64,000 nt of DNA, from contig JAFCIZ010000001.1 in assembly GCA_017871115.1 (NCBI GenBank), positions 5,375,501 through 5,439,500 of the forward strand, written 5' to 3'. Below, piece by piece: positions 38,157 through 50,612 of the stretch. The DNA comes from Cunninghamella blakesleeana. Its lineage: Eukaryota; Mucoromycota; Mucoromycetes; Mucorales; Cunninghamellaceae. The notes below the pieces were generated by a model. The model was not told the DNA's origin, did no database searches, and was given only the letters and a program-made list of their open reading frames with translations. Made by a program: the position numbers and the translations under genes. The first letter of the stretch is position 1. Each line of letters begins with the position of its first letter.

Positions 38157-41100
38157 TTACTTAGAGGTACCTGTAAGATTCCAAAAAGTAGAAGAATGAT
38201 CATCACTACCACCACCACCAATTTTAGAGGTATCTTGAGCTTCTTTAGCAATGATAGAGGTTACTTCTAATTCAGCTTTTGTGACACTTAATTCAGCTTC
38301 CAATTGTGCTACCTTTTCTAGTAAACCTTTTTGATTATTGGATTCTAATTCTAATTGTTGTAATTTTTGTTGTTGGGTGTCTAACTGTATTTTTAATTGA
38401 TTATTGTTTTGTTTCAATTCATATACTTGTTTTCGTAATTCTTTTACTAATGTCCATGGATCTTCATTATTATTATTTTTATCATTTGGGCCATCTTCTT
38501 TAATGCCATTTTTATCATTTGTTATTTCATTAATATTATTATTTATATCATGTTGAATATTATTTTCTTTCAGTTGATCAATACGTGGTCCCGAACCAAC
38601 TGATGCTGAAGTAAGAATAAGCTTTGTAAGATGATCAATCCTAAATATCGTTATACAAAAATCAAAAAAAAAGAAAAAGAGATAAACACTCCGTACACAT
38701 TTTATTATAATTGTTTATTGGTATTACTATTATTATTACCTATCCTTTAATGCTGTTCGTACAAGTTTCATTTGAAATAATTCTTGTTCATACTGTAAAT
38801 ATAAAAAAATAAATATAAAAATAAAATAATTAATATTTCTGACCTTTCTATTTATCTGCCTCTCTATCTATATTACCTGTTGTCTTTCAGCAGTTAGCAT
38901 TGATTGATTATTTTGTTGTTCTTGTAATAAAACATCATTTGCTGCTTGAAGCTTTGATTTCAAATCTACAATTTCACCACGATATTGCTGAAGTAATGCC
39001 TTATCGTCCAAAATCTAATAGTAATAGCAATAATAATAAAATTTATTAAAGCTCATTAGTTTATTTATTTTAATAAAATGAAAATACAAAACAAAAATAC
39101 TTACAGGCTCATTTTTGGCATTTATGACAACTTTTTTAACACGTGTAGCAAATTTTAGAGTGTTGATGGATTCCTCTATAGCTAACACATACGGACTAAT
39201 AGTACAAATAACAACCACTTTAGCTTGACCTGATAATGATGATTGTAAAATTCTCGTCAATTTTGAATCACGGTAAGGGATATGTCCAGCACTAAAGTAA
39301 TAGATAGATAAGTACGTAAGAATGCTTATATAAAGAGATAAACACACACACACACATATATTATTACCTTTTCCCACTTTCTGTCAATTTAGAAATAACA
39401 GTGCCAAGGGTTAATAAACTTTTATTGATATATGCACCTTCTTTTCTTCGATCTTGATTAGTAGCAGCTTTTTCTGAACCAGCCAGATCGATCAAGTTCT
39501 ATTGTTATAATTTATAAGTAAGTAAAATAAATAAAAATAAAAATTAATAAATGAATCAATCTAAAAATGTGTATTTCTTTTTATTTATAATTATTACCAA
39601 TTGTGATATTTTAACGGACTCTTTTCGAAGTTTATTATGTAACAGAGTTGTGGATCGTTGAGGTTGATATAAGGTTGAACGTGATAAAGTTGTGCTATTA
39701 CTTGATCTTTCTCTACTTTCAATCACCATTTGAAAAATAGTATGACTACGACTACTATGTAAATTATAGTCTGTTGTGCTGATATGCCGATTTCCTTCAC
39801 CTTTCCGAATAACGTTCATAACATCTTGAGGACACGTTACTACTTCTTCTGTTAATGGTGTTACATAAATTCCACGCTAAATAATAAAAGGACAGACATG
39901 CATTAGTATATTAATAAATAAATAAATAATACGTAGTAATAAATGTAAAAAAAATAAAATAAAATAGTTTTTCTTACATGACGATCTTCATGGATTTTAA
40001 GTTGATCATTTTCAGGTGCCAATAAATCACGAATAGTTTCGTTATAGATTTCTAGATAGGAAACTCGTAGTAAAAATTCATTATTCATTGCCTATTCTCA
40101 ATTTATTAATAATAATAATAATAATAATAATAAAATATTAGTATATATATCCCTGAAATGTTTCTTGTCATTATTATTGTATTTATTATTTTTTTCATGC
40201 ATATTATATATTTATTACCATTTTAATATATTCAAAAACTTCATTTACAGCTCTTGGAATAACCCCTGGCTCGGTTTCAGTGCCCATCTAATCATTAATT
40301 TTATTCATGTTACTAATTTTATTTTATTTTATTTATATTTAAAAAAACCATATGCATGTATTATTTCACTTTATTACCATAGTATAAGTTTTCCCACTAC
40401 TTGTTTGACCATAAGCAAAAACCGTTGCTAAAAATAATTAAATACAGAATGTTACTATTGCATAGAACTATCATTCATTATAATGTATTATTATTATTGT
40501 TATTACCATTATAACCATCCATAGCTTGTCTAATTTAATATATATAAAAGATATAAAATGATAAATAAATACAGTCAATATATAATGGATATATGATATT
40601 TATTTATTTTATTTTAAAAAAGAAATCCATTTAAAACACACCTAATTAATGGTTTTACACTTTGATCATAAAGAACATCATTATCACTTCCATAAAATAC
40701 ATTATCTAAATAATAATAATAATGGTTATAGTTAATATATTTATCACTGATCACTATATATTATTATTATTATTATTAATATTATCCTTAATTTTATGTA
40801 CCAAATAGATATTCATTAGAGGCTTGAGAAGTTTGTCGTCTATTAGGTTCGGCTAAATTAATTTTTGCAGATTTTGTATCAATATTCCAAGCATTTTCAG
40901 CAGTTCCAAAAAATTCTTTTTGACTTAATGGCCTACAACGAACTGCTACTTTTACATTTTCAGAGTGAGCTGATGTGCGATGCTTAATTGATTGCGAAGA
41001 AGTAGTTTTTTTAGGTGATGGTCCGGGTACCGATAATAATGATGTTGAGCTATTAGTTATACGCTGCTGTTGTGTTAATGAAGGAGATAATCCATTTAAT

Positions 41101-41219
41101 TTTGATTGTGGACGAGATATATTATTATTTTTCGTTGTAAGTGGCGAAAGTGGTGATTGCATAAAACGGGAGGTTGTGGTTGTAGATAAAGAAGAAGGTG
41201 AACGATTACTATTTAACAT
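38157..41219 (-). CDS. Kinesin-7 family (CENP-E/Kip2-like) motor protein
   Basis: Twelve exons (40802-41219, 40642-40705, 40507-40529, 40378-40427, 40219-40287, 39978-40091, 39598-39876, 39368-39498, 39105-39291, 38877-39014, 38740-38792, 38157-38640) give 669 residues. A Ser/Pro-rich head of about 85 residues precedes the motor domain (about 88-445). It contains [11 protein letters not shown]-loop GQTSSGKT (175-182), [17 protein letters not shown], switch [12 protein letters not shown] and switch [10 protein letters not shown] (341-348), then [19 protein letters not shown]. The motif order and wording fit kinesin-7. A coiled-coil tail of about 200 residues follows, with [14 protein letters not shown] and a Gln/Leu-rich heptad region. 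A plus-end-directed microtubule motor role in spindle or cytoplasmic microtubules is inferred. Exon 3 is 23 bases long. Confidence 0.9.
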
Positions 41220-41318
41220 TTCAATTCTATTTTGTATTTATTTGAATATTAGTATGTGTATATGGAATAATCAAAATAGATAATAATATGGTATATAATT
41301 TTTTTTTATTGAATTTAT

Positions 41319-41349
<31 letters not shown>

Positions 41350-42151
41350 GTTATATTTAGTATATATTAATTTATTAAGGAAATAAAGGTGAAGAAGAAA
41401 GAAAAGAAACAATAAAAAGGAAATATGAAATTTATTTTAAAAAAAATCGGGATTTAAATTAAATTTTAAACCTTAAATTATTGTATTTTGATTATGTTAG
41501 TTTTTATTTAACATATATTTATAGAAAATATTAATAAGATCATGTCATATTATTTAGTTATTATATGATTTCATATTACTTTTATATTTTAATTTATTTT
41601 GTTAACATATTGACCGTTATATAAATCATTATGAAACAAATTTAATTTGAGTTTTATTATATAAAAGTTTCAAGTTTTTCAAAAAAAAAAAAAATATTAG
41701 TTGTAACTAACACTATTTATAGTTAATCCAATTTTTAATACCAGCGGTAGCGTTTGAGAGTATTTTGCTTAAAAAACACAAATTGACTCAGGTTGATTTT
41801 TATTATCTTGTCTAGAAGAATCCTCCCTTGGATTATGCGGTCATTATATCAAGATAAATAAAAGATAAAAAAGTTATTATATATATTATCACCGAATTCT
41901 TATTTTTTTTATACATTATAATGGCCTATATAAATCATTATAGCTATTTATCACTTTCAATTTTTTTAAAATAATAAATAATTAGATAATAACTATAAGG
42001 AAGTCATTTATAACTATAGATATAATCATATTGCTGATATGTCATTATGAAATTGTATCGAATAAAATATAACATGTAGTTATGCTCAATAATAATATTA
42101 AAAATATACAAATCAAATTATATTAAATTATATTAAAAAAAAGTAATAATT
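41220..42151. other. Spacer upstream of kinesin gene
   Basis: AT-rich promoter side of the kinesin gene and 3' flank of the SAPS gene, with an AT run near 41330-41350. No other gene recognised. Confidence 0.5.
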
Positions 42152-42958
42152 CTATTCACTAATATAAACCTTTTTCTTTTTCTTCTTTTTATTTGTTTCA
42201 TCTTCCGCTGTCAAACTTTCAAAAAACACTAGATCTGTGAATGTATTCATATCACCATTATTACTGCTACTATCTGTTGAACCTAGACTTTCATGTGATG
42301 ATATAGAATGCACAGATGGCCGGCGTGAAAGATTCCCTGCTGGTGTTTCATACCCATCGTCCAATTTTGCTGCTTGATCAAAGCCCATACAGTATGCATC
42401 TGATAAATTAATAAAAATAATTATATAGAGATGAATATACATATATATTATGGTTACTTAAAAGTGATTTTTTTTTTATTAAGTTATTTAAAACGATAGT
42501 AAAACTTACAATCACTTCCCAAATCAATTCCTGTTGTTTCATCATGATCTCCATCTGTCAATTGTAATGTTGGCGTATAAGTTGAATATGGTGGTGCTCT
42601 TATAGGTGGTGAAGGTCCAATATGGGTAGGCGGTCTTGGGCATGAATTCAATTTCCAATTATATTTAAAAGTTGTTTGAGCTAATGTTTCTTCCCTATTA
42701 AAAAAAATACACCAATTCAAATATATTAGTAACTTGAGTTTTATTATTTTTATATTTTTATATCGATTCATTCTATTTATTTATTAAAGCATTACCTCAG
42801 TTTAGGTAAAAATTTTTGGTATCGAGGGTGATCAATTATTATTCTATGAAGCAATCCAGTTGGTTCCGCATCAGCCGTTAATCGTAAATAATTTAAAATA
42901 AGTAGAACATGCCCCCTTGTATCTATTTTTGATAATCAATATAATATTTTTTAGCTAG

Positions 42959-42992
<34 letters not shown>

Positions 42993-45353
42993 GTATATAT
43001 AAATGTATATATTGTTTTATTATTTTACCAACGCGTAGACTTTTATCTTCATAAACATCTATTAATTTCCTTATTAATTTCTGTCGACGTATTAAAACAT
43101 GTACTAACGGATCATAATGCATATTGATTACTAAACAAAATATTCGGTAAAACAAAGTATGATAGATGGTACTAGCCCTATACATATTTATATATTAGTA
43201 CACATAATAAATGATAATCACATCAATAATATTAGTAATGCTATAAGTGGAATAACATAATAAAATAAAATGAACTTACGTTTTTTCAAAAAATGAATTT
43301 ACTATAATTTTCCAAAATTTATACGGGATTTCATCAAGAATTGTTAGTTTATCAGAAATATTTGGTAAAGTTAAATATATGACTTCTAATAATTCTAAAT
43401 CTGATACATTCAAAGGAAGTCTAAAAATTAAACATTTTTTAAAAAAAAAACAAATGAAATAAAATAAATATTTTTAGAAATATATATATTAGTATTTATG
43501 TGCTGCTTTTTGCTTTTATACTGTCTATTTTAATATATGTTACTTTTTTGAATTAATAGAATGGCGATCATTTGATATTACAGAGCATAGCTTTGGAATA
43601 TGATTTGATAACATAGCTTGACATTTCATAGATATAGAATAAATAGGTCCTTGTACAGGCTGTGATAAAGTGGATGCACGTGGTGTCAATAATCCACTAG
43701 AGTTTCATGAAAAAAAGTTATTAATTAAATAGTACATTAGATATTTAGTATACTTGTATTAACATCAAATTAAATGGTATAAGTATATTATATTACCTCT
43801 TTACCAGTAGTCTTAATATTTTAATAACAAAGTTTCTATTTTGAGTACGTGCCTGATTTACTACAAGCTAAAAATAAAAAGAGTGGAAAAAAAAAAAGTC
43901 AGATCATTTTATTCAAAATCATGCTTCCTATATTCTTTTCTTTTTTATTAATATATGATGTAGCTTTTTTATTTTGCTTTATTACCTCAACAAGTGAATC
44001 TATAATTTTCTTTCCTTCATCAGAATCTTCTAAAATATGGAGTAATAAATGACCATTATCAACTTGAGCTGCTTCTTCAATAATTCTTATCGTAAGTTCT
44101 CCAGCAGCGTCAGCATATGTGGTGTCACTCTTTAATTGAATTGATTTCACTAACCACTGAAGTATCCCCAATTCACATAGTTTTGAATGACTTTGTTCAC
44201 GTTTTTTTTTCGCTTCTGGATTAATATCTCGTACAAATAGTAGTGATATTATAGTGTCCATCACAGCTCCTTCGGTAATATATGGTAATAAATAATCAAA
44301 AAATAAAGTTGCTCGTTCATCTTGCAAAATAATATAATCTAGAGTTTCAGAAGGATATCGACGTACTAAGTGTTGTAATATCTTTCCAAAGTGATTTAGG
44401 TTTCCATCAGAAGTAGGTAAAAATACATCAAACAACTTGGACACTAAAATTATATGTATATGAGAATAATAAATAGTTTTAAAAAATGGTATATATATTA
44501 GTGCAATTTTCTATAATTAAGTTATTATATATAAATATGATATAAAAAAAAAATGTAAAAAAGGAGGAAAAAAATATTGCTTACTTATAATATCGAATTT
44601 TACATCTTGAATCCAAAAATTATTTGGTGAAGAACCACTTAAGATCTCCATAGCATGATAAGATCTAATCAAAGCATCATTATCTTCATGATCTCTTTTA
44701 TGTTTAGCATTTTTGATAAGTTGTTCCAAATCTTGGGTATTTAATGGTGTACTGTGATTATCGTCCTTTAACCGCGTAATATGAGTCATGAATATTTCCA
44801 TCATACCTACCATGTTTTTTTTTAAATAATAATACAAATTAATATTTGTTTTTTAGCAGTTATTCAAAAGAATGTTATAATATCACGTACAATCGTTGGT
44901 ACGTTTTTTATTATTTTCTGCCATTTTTAAAACATATATAAATATATATAAATATATATTATTTCATATTTAGTATTTACCATCAAGTAATAACACGCTG
45001 ACAATTTTTGCATCTAAACGAGGTGATGCTATCTGTAATAATTTACGAATAAGTGCTTCCGAAGTTGATTTAAATTCATTATCTTTAGATGTATTAGTTA
45101 CTTCAGTTGATTTTTGAGTTGAGGAAGATCCATTATTATTGTTGACTGATTGTTTTGTATTAGAATTATTGGAATTACTATCTTCAGTGGATTTAGATTC
45201 ATTCATATTTGATGTAACTGGTAATAAAAACGATTGAGAAGTTGATTCATTTACAGTTGCATTTTCGGTTGTTTCTTTTGTTTTTGTTAAATTATCGGTT
45301 GGAGAATTTTGTCCATCAATTTCAGAAGTAGTGCCATCAGTTTGCCACTTCAT
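42152..45353 (-). CDS. SAPS-domain protein (SIT4/PP6 phosphatase regulatory subunit)
   Basis: Eleven exons (44981-45353, 44891-44917, 44585-44806, 43986-44443, 43797-43867, 43544-43696, 43280-43420, 43029-43177, 42796-42922, 42510-42694, 42152-42399) join in frame to 717 residues. The centre follows the SAPS domain pattern: a helical repeat with RSYHAMEILSG, HFGKILQHLVRRYPSETLDYI, EGAVMDTIISLL, LCELGILQWLVKSI and a helix ADAAGELTIRIIEEA. Later comes a segment resembling the conserved GHL helix (TRGHVLLILNYLRL). SAPS proteins bind the Sit4/PP6 catalytic subunit and steer it in cell cycle and TOR signalling. The usual N-terminal Trp/Phe-rich start and ELLDE motif are not clear here; the first 90 residues are Ser/Asn/Thr-rich. 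One exon is only 27 bases. The tail ends in a poly-Lys run. Call based on pattern, not on a search. Confidence 0.7.
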
Positions 45354-45533
45354 TATTGAAAAAAAATAACCTTGTTAATAAATCAGAATATAATTACTTG
45401 TATGATTTATATGATTAATAAAAAAGAAGTGCAATAAATATAAAAATAAACAGAAACAAAAATGACAAGTGAGAAAAAAAAAAATGAAGAGGTGGAAAAA
45501 AAAATCGTACGGTATTTAAATTTTTATTATTAT

Positions 45534-46880
45534 TCATTTTCGCTTCAATGCTTCTAATCTTTTAGCTAATGCATCAAAATCATCGTCGGGCTTAGTGTTA
45601 GATATGCTATTACTAGATTGCTTATTTTGATTACTCGTTGGAAGTACTGTGGAGGGTATATCTGGCAAATCAAAAGTTGGGGAGGGTGGCGATGCAATAT
45701 TATTTGATATATTGCTTGGTTTATCCTGTAAAAATAAAATAAAATTACGATTTGTAAGATCAAGACTTGTAAAAAGAGTTTTAGTAGTATGTAAATATCA
45801 TAGTTTATTACTTACACTTGATACAGATGGTAGTATTTGATCTGAAAGCAATGGTGGTTCCAATTGAGGTTGTGCAATAGCCTATTAAAGATACATATAG
45901 TTTTTTTAAAATAAATAAACAAATAAAAATGAATAAAAAAATAAACTACTATGTATTCATATTAGTATTAGTATATCGATGTTTTTATTACTTCTACTTG
46001 GCCACCATCACTAGAACCATCAGAGGGTGAATCGTCATGTTCAAGAATATCAGAAATCCATGGTACATCATAAGTTTTTGCTATTTCTTCCAAATACCGT
46101 TCAATTAAGAATGGATCAGGTGCACTAACTTGTAGCTTGGCAACCACCTGTAAAGTAGAAACGTATAAAAATGAGTTTAGTACATTTAATATGTATATGT
46201 ATATGTATATCTATATGTGTGCATAAGTTTATGTATGTCTAGGTATAAGCTTACTCGAGGATTGACAACGTCATTGGTGTTTTCTATTGCAGCCAAGAGA
46301 AATTCTTTTCCAAATTTTGCTCCAAGTTGGTCTCTAACCTGTTAAAAAAAAATAATAAATATCAGTATAATATGTAAATATATTATTATTATTTCATAAT
46401 AAGCCTGTTTTTATTTTTATTTTTTTATTTTTATTTTTATTTTTTTTTCGATTTACCGAACTTAGTTCTTTCACTTCACCTGCTCGTGCAGCAGCCCAAA
46501 TAATACTGTTCACGGCTTCTGCAATACCAGGATCACAATCTCTATTAACACAAAAAGGATATGAACAATTAATATGTATATTTTATTTTTAGTTTTATTT
46601 TTGTCGCTTTAATTATTATTTACTTATATTGTTCCAATAAACCAAATCTTGCTAGCAAAAGGTCGCAATACAGTTCTAATATTTCCATTGCTTCCATTAA
46701 TAAATCTTCACGAATTATATGTTCAACTCTTATTCGCGCACTTTCAACTTTTTTCTTTTCCAACAAAGTTGCTATTTCTCGGCGTTGATGTTGATTTAAT
46801 GAATTTTTCTTAGCTTGTAGCATTTTAAGTCTATTAATAGATAGCTTGAGTTGAACTTTAAGTCTATTGGGGTTAAACAT
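45534..46880 (-). CDS. IST1-like ESCRT-III regulator
   Basis: Six exons (46624-46880, 46457-46541, 46255-46338, 45992-46147, 45816-45881, 45534-45725) give 279 residues. The N-terminal domain (about 1-185) begins MFNPNRLKVQLKLSINRLKML and has REIATLLEKKKVESARIRVEHIIREDLLMEAME in two stretches, then CDPGIAEAVNSIIWAA and VSAPDPFLIERYLEEIA, the IST1 helical core that binds Did2/CHMP1 and Vps4. A Pro/Ser-rich linker leads to a C-terminal helix DDFDALAKRLEALKRK, which fits a MIT-interacting motif. The role is regulation of Vps4 and ESCRT-III in endosomal sorting and membrane scission. The 5' end faces the relic gene and the spacer before ICMT. Confident. Confidence 0.92.
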
Positions 46881-47458
46881 CTTGATTAACGTTGATAATA
46901 AAGTAAAACGTATATATATATCTATTTAAGAGAAAATAAAAATTAAAGGAAGAAAGGAATAGAAAAAAAGGGCAGCTTCCAATATATCAGTTTCCGAAAA
47001 TTCAAGTAATTTAAACTCAGACTTGTTTTAGGATTAATAAATTTTTATAGCATTATTTTTTTTCCTTGCGAGCTTTTTTCATTTATTATCATTATTATTA
47101 TATTATACGCAATGGAAGTATTTATTTAAGAAATGTGACCTCCCACCTTTTTAGCTACAATAACTATCTATTCTATGATCTATTTAAACAAGGAAAACCA
47201 TTTAAAAAGTTACTCATTATTTAAAAAAAGATGTAGCAAAGAGCATAGGAAATAATAGTACACAAGATATATATAATACTTTGCTCATAAAATTTGTATT
47301 TAATAATAAATAATTGTATTTTTACCTATCTCTTCTCTTTTTTTCTTCTTTTTACTTGTAGTTCACAAAAGCTAATAACTGAATCTTCAACATAAAAAAA
47401 AGGCAAAGAGCTATATACGACTTGTTTAAAATAAAAAATTAGCAACCGAGAATTCTAG
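46881..47458. other. Promoter side of the IST1 gene
   Basis: AT-rich DNA between IST1 and the relic gene. No clear coding frame; no motif singled out. Confidence 0.45.
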
Positions 47459-48720
47459 ATTTTCAAAAGAAACTGCAACAGTGTATAAAGAGCGTATTTG
47501 TCAATTTACAGCAGCGAATGAATGAATGTGTTATTGCTCATTTAACGTATGATAATGATGGTTTTAATAATAATCATGATGGATATGATGATAATACTAA
47601 TGGTGTTGAAGATACAACCAAGAGTTCTCTTTTTCGCATACGTTCTCATATATAGCTATTCAACCAGTAGCTATAACCTCAGGGAGTGTTGTAGAAGTAT
47701 TTAAAACAAAGATTAAAAGTGATGATCATTTTTTGAATCAAGAACAATCTCAAGATAACAAATGATATTTTATTTTAATTAATTAATTAATAATAATTGT
47801 AAGTGTTTATAAACACTCCAATCAACAAGAAAAATAAAATAGTTTAAAATTTTAGATTTGGAATGACTGTGAGGAAGAAAGCTTGTCAAATAAAGAAACT
47901 ACTGATGGTCGCTTGCACCCTGTTTTAGAGTCTAAACTTTATGCTATGGTATGGAACGGGACTTCAATTCTGTTTTTAGCATCTATAACTGGGCGAAATT
48001 GACTACCTAGTGATAGAGAAAGATCTAGCATTTATACTAGACAGAGTAGTGTTACTGATAATAAAAAAGGTAGTGATGATGGCTATGGTTATGGTCAAGA
48101 TAACAAGTACACCCATGAAAATAATATTAATATCAATTATTCTTCTTATGATATTGGTGATTCTGTCGATATTGGTTTTCCTATTCTCCAATCTACGTAC
48201 ATCCCTATCCAATTCCCTATTGGATATTCACCTCAGTCTTCTGTAATGATCTAACTGATTATTTTGTAAGTAATCCTAATGACCATTTTATTATCATCCT
48301 GCTGATTTTACAAGCTATTACACTGATAAAATTAATCCTTCTTCTCCATGTAAATTGATAAATAAATATAGTAAAAAATAAAATAAGATAAAAATGGATC
48401 ATTACATAAACAGTGATCACATTATATACATATAGTATATTGTTGTTATTTTGTGTAGTACTTAATTTTGCTTCTTATTCATAGTAATAACAGTAGCATT
48501 ATTATAATAACCATCTACCTTCTCTAGATTATTTTAAGTACTCACGTAAATGGTAATAACAATAGCAGCCTCATAGTAATAATCAATCTAATAATGCTGT
48601 TATAATTACAAACTATAGAATTATATACCTCACAGCATTACACTTCGATATAGTCATAGTAGCCTATACTGCCACATTCTGCCTAGTAAATTTAAAAAGA
48701 TAATCAACCTTGTGTATCTG
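47459..48720 (+). pseudogene. Decayed, stop-riddled relic of a Gln/Asn-rich protein gene
   Basis: Protein-like stretches survive in changing frames. From 47459 (after a possible acceptor) runs DFQKKLQQCIKSVFVNLQQR, then an Asn/Asp-rich part. A small frame slip near 47655 (TATATAG) leads to IQPVAITSGSVVEVFKTKI. After a possible intron ending at 47855, LHPVLESKLYAMVWNGTSILF leads to GRN-TGA. The same frame continues past the TGA to GDSVDIGFPILQSTYIPIQF and stops at 48252. Beyond that HPADFTSYYTDKINPSSPCK is readable near 48297-48355, and at 48480-48690 a reading shows TAG/TAA where glutamine codons would fit (stop-stop-stop-Gln-stop-HYYNN; KW-stop-stop-Gln-stop-QPHSNN). I do not recognise the ancestor. 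A live gene with many tiny introns is less likely because stops cluster inside otherwise good frames. Confidence 0.55.
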
Positions 48721-49020
48721 TAAGTATATAATTATAGTATATAAAAATTATATGTATTTTTATTAATTAAAAATTAACATAGTGCTTTCTTTTCCTTTTG
48801 AATGTTTATATATTTATATTGGCTGTGCTTTAATATTCGTGAAATTTCAAAAACTTTTATAGTAATAAAGAGTTAAAATTTAAAAAAAATTGAATTCGGA
48901 CTTTACTTTTTTTTTTCCTCAAAGTTTACAAGATCACCCTTAATTTTTTCAGCTCTCTCTTTTTATTTTACTACCTTGTTACTTGAATATATATATACAT
49001 ATATATATTAATTATTACCA

Positions 49021-50193
49021 ATGTCTTCGACCTCAGAAGATGGAGATGATTCTGGAATTCGAATTTTAAGAACACATAATAAAGCTGATATAGATGATTT
49101 AACTGAATATCATGAATTTTTAGAATATAAACAAATGATAAATAAAAGTAAAGGACGACTTTTAGATGGAGAAAATACACCACAAAACATATCATTATAT
49201 GGGTATTTACTTGGATTTGTTTCTGGTGGAGGTTTAATATATGCTTTAACAAATGGATCAACTGGGCCTCCACAAGCTGGTTATTTTTTATGTGCTCTTG
49301 GGCTTTTTCATTTTTTAGAATATTTAGCAACTGCTCTTTATAATCCACACAAGCTGTCTCTTGATTGTAAACAAAATAAATAAATATATGAAAAATAAAT
49401 ATAAAGCAATATATATAAACTAAAAAATGAAATGCTAAAGTTATTTTTTATTTTTTTACTACTTTATCTTGTAGCTTTTTTAATTAATCACAGTCCACAT
49501 TATCATGCAGCCCACGCCGCCACTATGATAGAGTTTATTATAGAATATTATTTCTTTTCTTCATGGAAATCATTTGGCCTATTGAATTACATAGGTATAT
49601 TAATAATAATAAAAGTCAAAATATTAGAATATATGATATATAAAATTAACATTGCAATTACTTTTCTTTCTCCCTCTCTCTCTCTCTATATATATATATA
49701 TAAATGTATTTATATGTAATTTCAGGTCTTTTTTTAGTAATCATTGGTCAAACCGCTCGTACTACAGCTATGTTTTCAGCTAGACAAAACTTCTCTCACC
49801 GTATTGTAGATTATAAAGCATCTGATCATGAACTTGTTAAACATGGGATTTATAGGTAAGAGAGACAGGAGGAATTATTATTATTATTATTAATATGAAT
49901 CATATATTTATTTCTTTTAGTATATAAATAATAATAAGTTCATCTTTCAATATTTTTGTATCATTTTTATTAGTGTGATGCGACATCCTTCTTATTTTGG
50001 ATTTTACTGGTGGGCTATCGGTGTACAATGCTTATTACTTAATCCTATTTGTTTAAGTTTATTTATTTATTGGCTTCATCGGTTTTTTTCTGAACGCATT
50101 GCTTATGAAGAATATACTTTGTTACGATTTTTTGGAGATGAATGGACAGAATATAAAAAGAAAACACCAAGCTGGATGCCTTTTATAAAATAA
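49021..50193 (+). CDS. Protein-S-isoprenylcysteine O-methyltransferase (STE14/ICMT)
   Basis: Four exons (49021-49366, 49475-49594, 49726-49855, 49974-50193) give 271 residues. The enzyme methylates the C-terminal isoprenylcysteine of Ras, Rho and mating-factor type proteins in the ER membrane, using SAM. After a polar N-terminus of about 55 residues come several hydrophobic helices (YGYLLGFVSGGGLIYAL; GYFLCALGLFHFLEYLATAL; LFLVIIGQTARTTAMFSA). The C-terminal signature is intact: VKHGIYS, MRHPSYFGFYWWAIG (residues 201-215) and FFSERIAYEEYTLLRFFGDEW, the catalytic-site segments of the family. The polar head is longer than in yeast Ste14. The (CT)n/(TA)n run at 49672-49701 lies in intron 2. Confident. 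Confidence 0.94.
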
Positions 50194-50612
50194 TTTTTTT
50201 AGAATAGTCTTTTTTTAGCAATCATATATGCATACATATACTAATATATACACTTACAATTCATATATTTATATTTTTTTAAAAATAATACGTATCAACC
50301 AATTTCTTTTTAATAAACAATAGAAATATAGTTTTATTATTATTATTATTATTTAATGATTATGATCATTGTTATTTCTACGTATAGACCTTCTTAAATA
50401 ATAAGGGTGTGCTTAAAAAATATCAGATGAGTGGTACAAAAATCATGTGTTCAATAAATAGCATATAGGGCATAAAAGCAGTCTGGATTTGAATTTTGGA
50501 TATAATTTTTTTTCCTTCACATAGTTTTTTCATTTTCTTTCCTTTTTCTTAAGCATATATTCATTTAAAAGCATATATATATCATTACATATACATTAAA
50601 TTATAATCAAAA
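50194..50612. other. Spacer before F-box gene
   Basis: AT-rich 3' flank of ICMT and leader of the F-box gene. Pyrimidine-rich stretch at 50505-50550 near its likely transcription start. Confidence 0.5.

Noticed and set aside
48003..48246. Frames on both strands over the relic gene
   Set aside because: Ile/Met/Leu shadows of the older coding frame; the Asp/Asn/Gly/Tyr-rich frame is the protein-like one.
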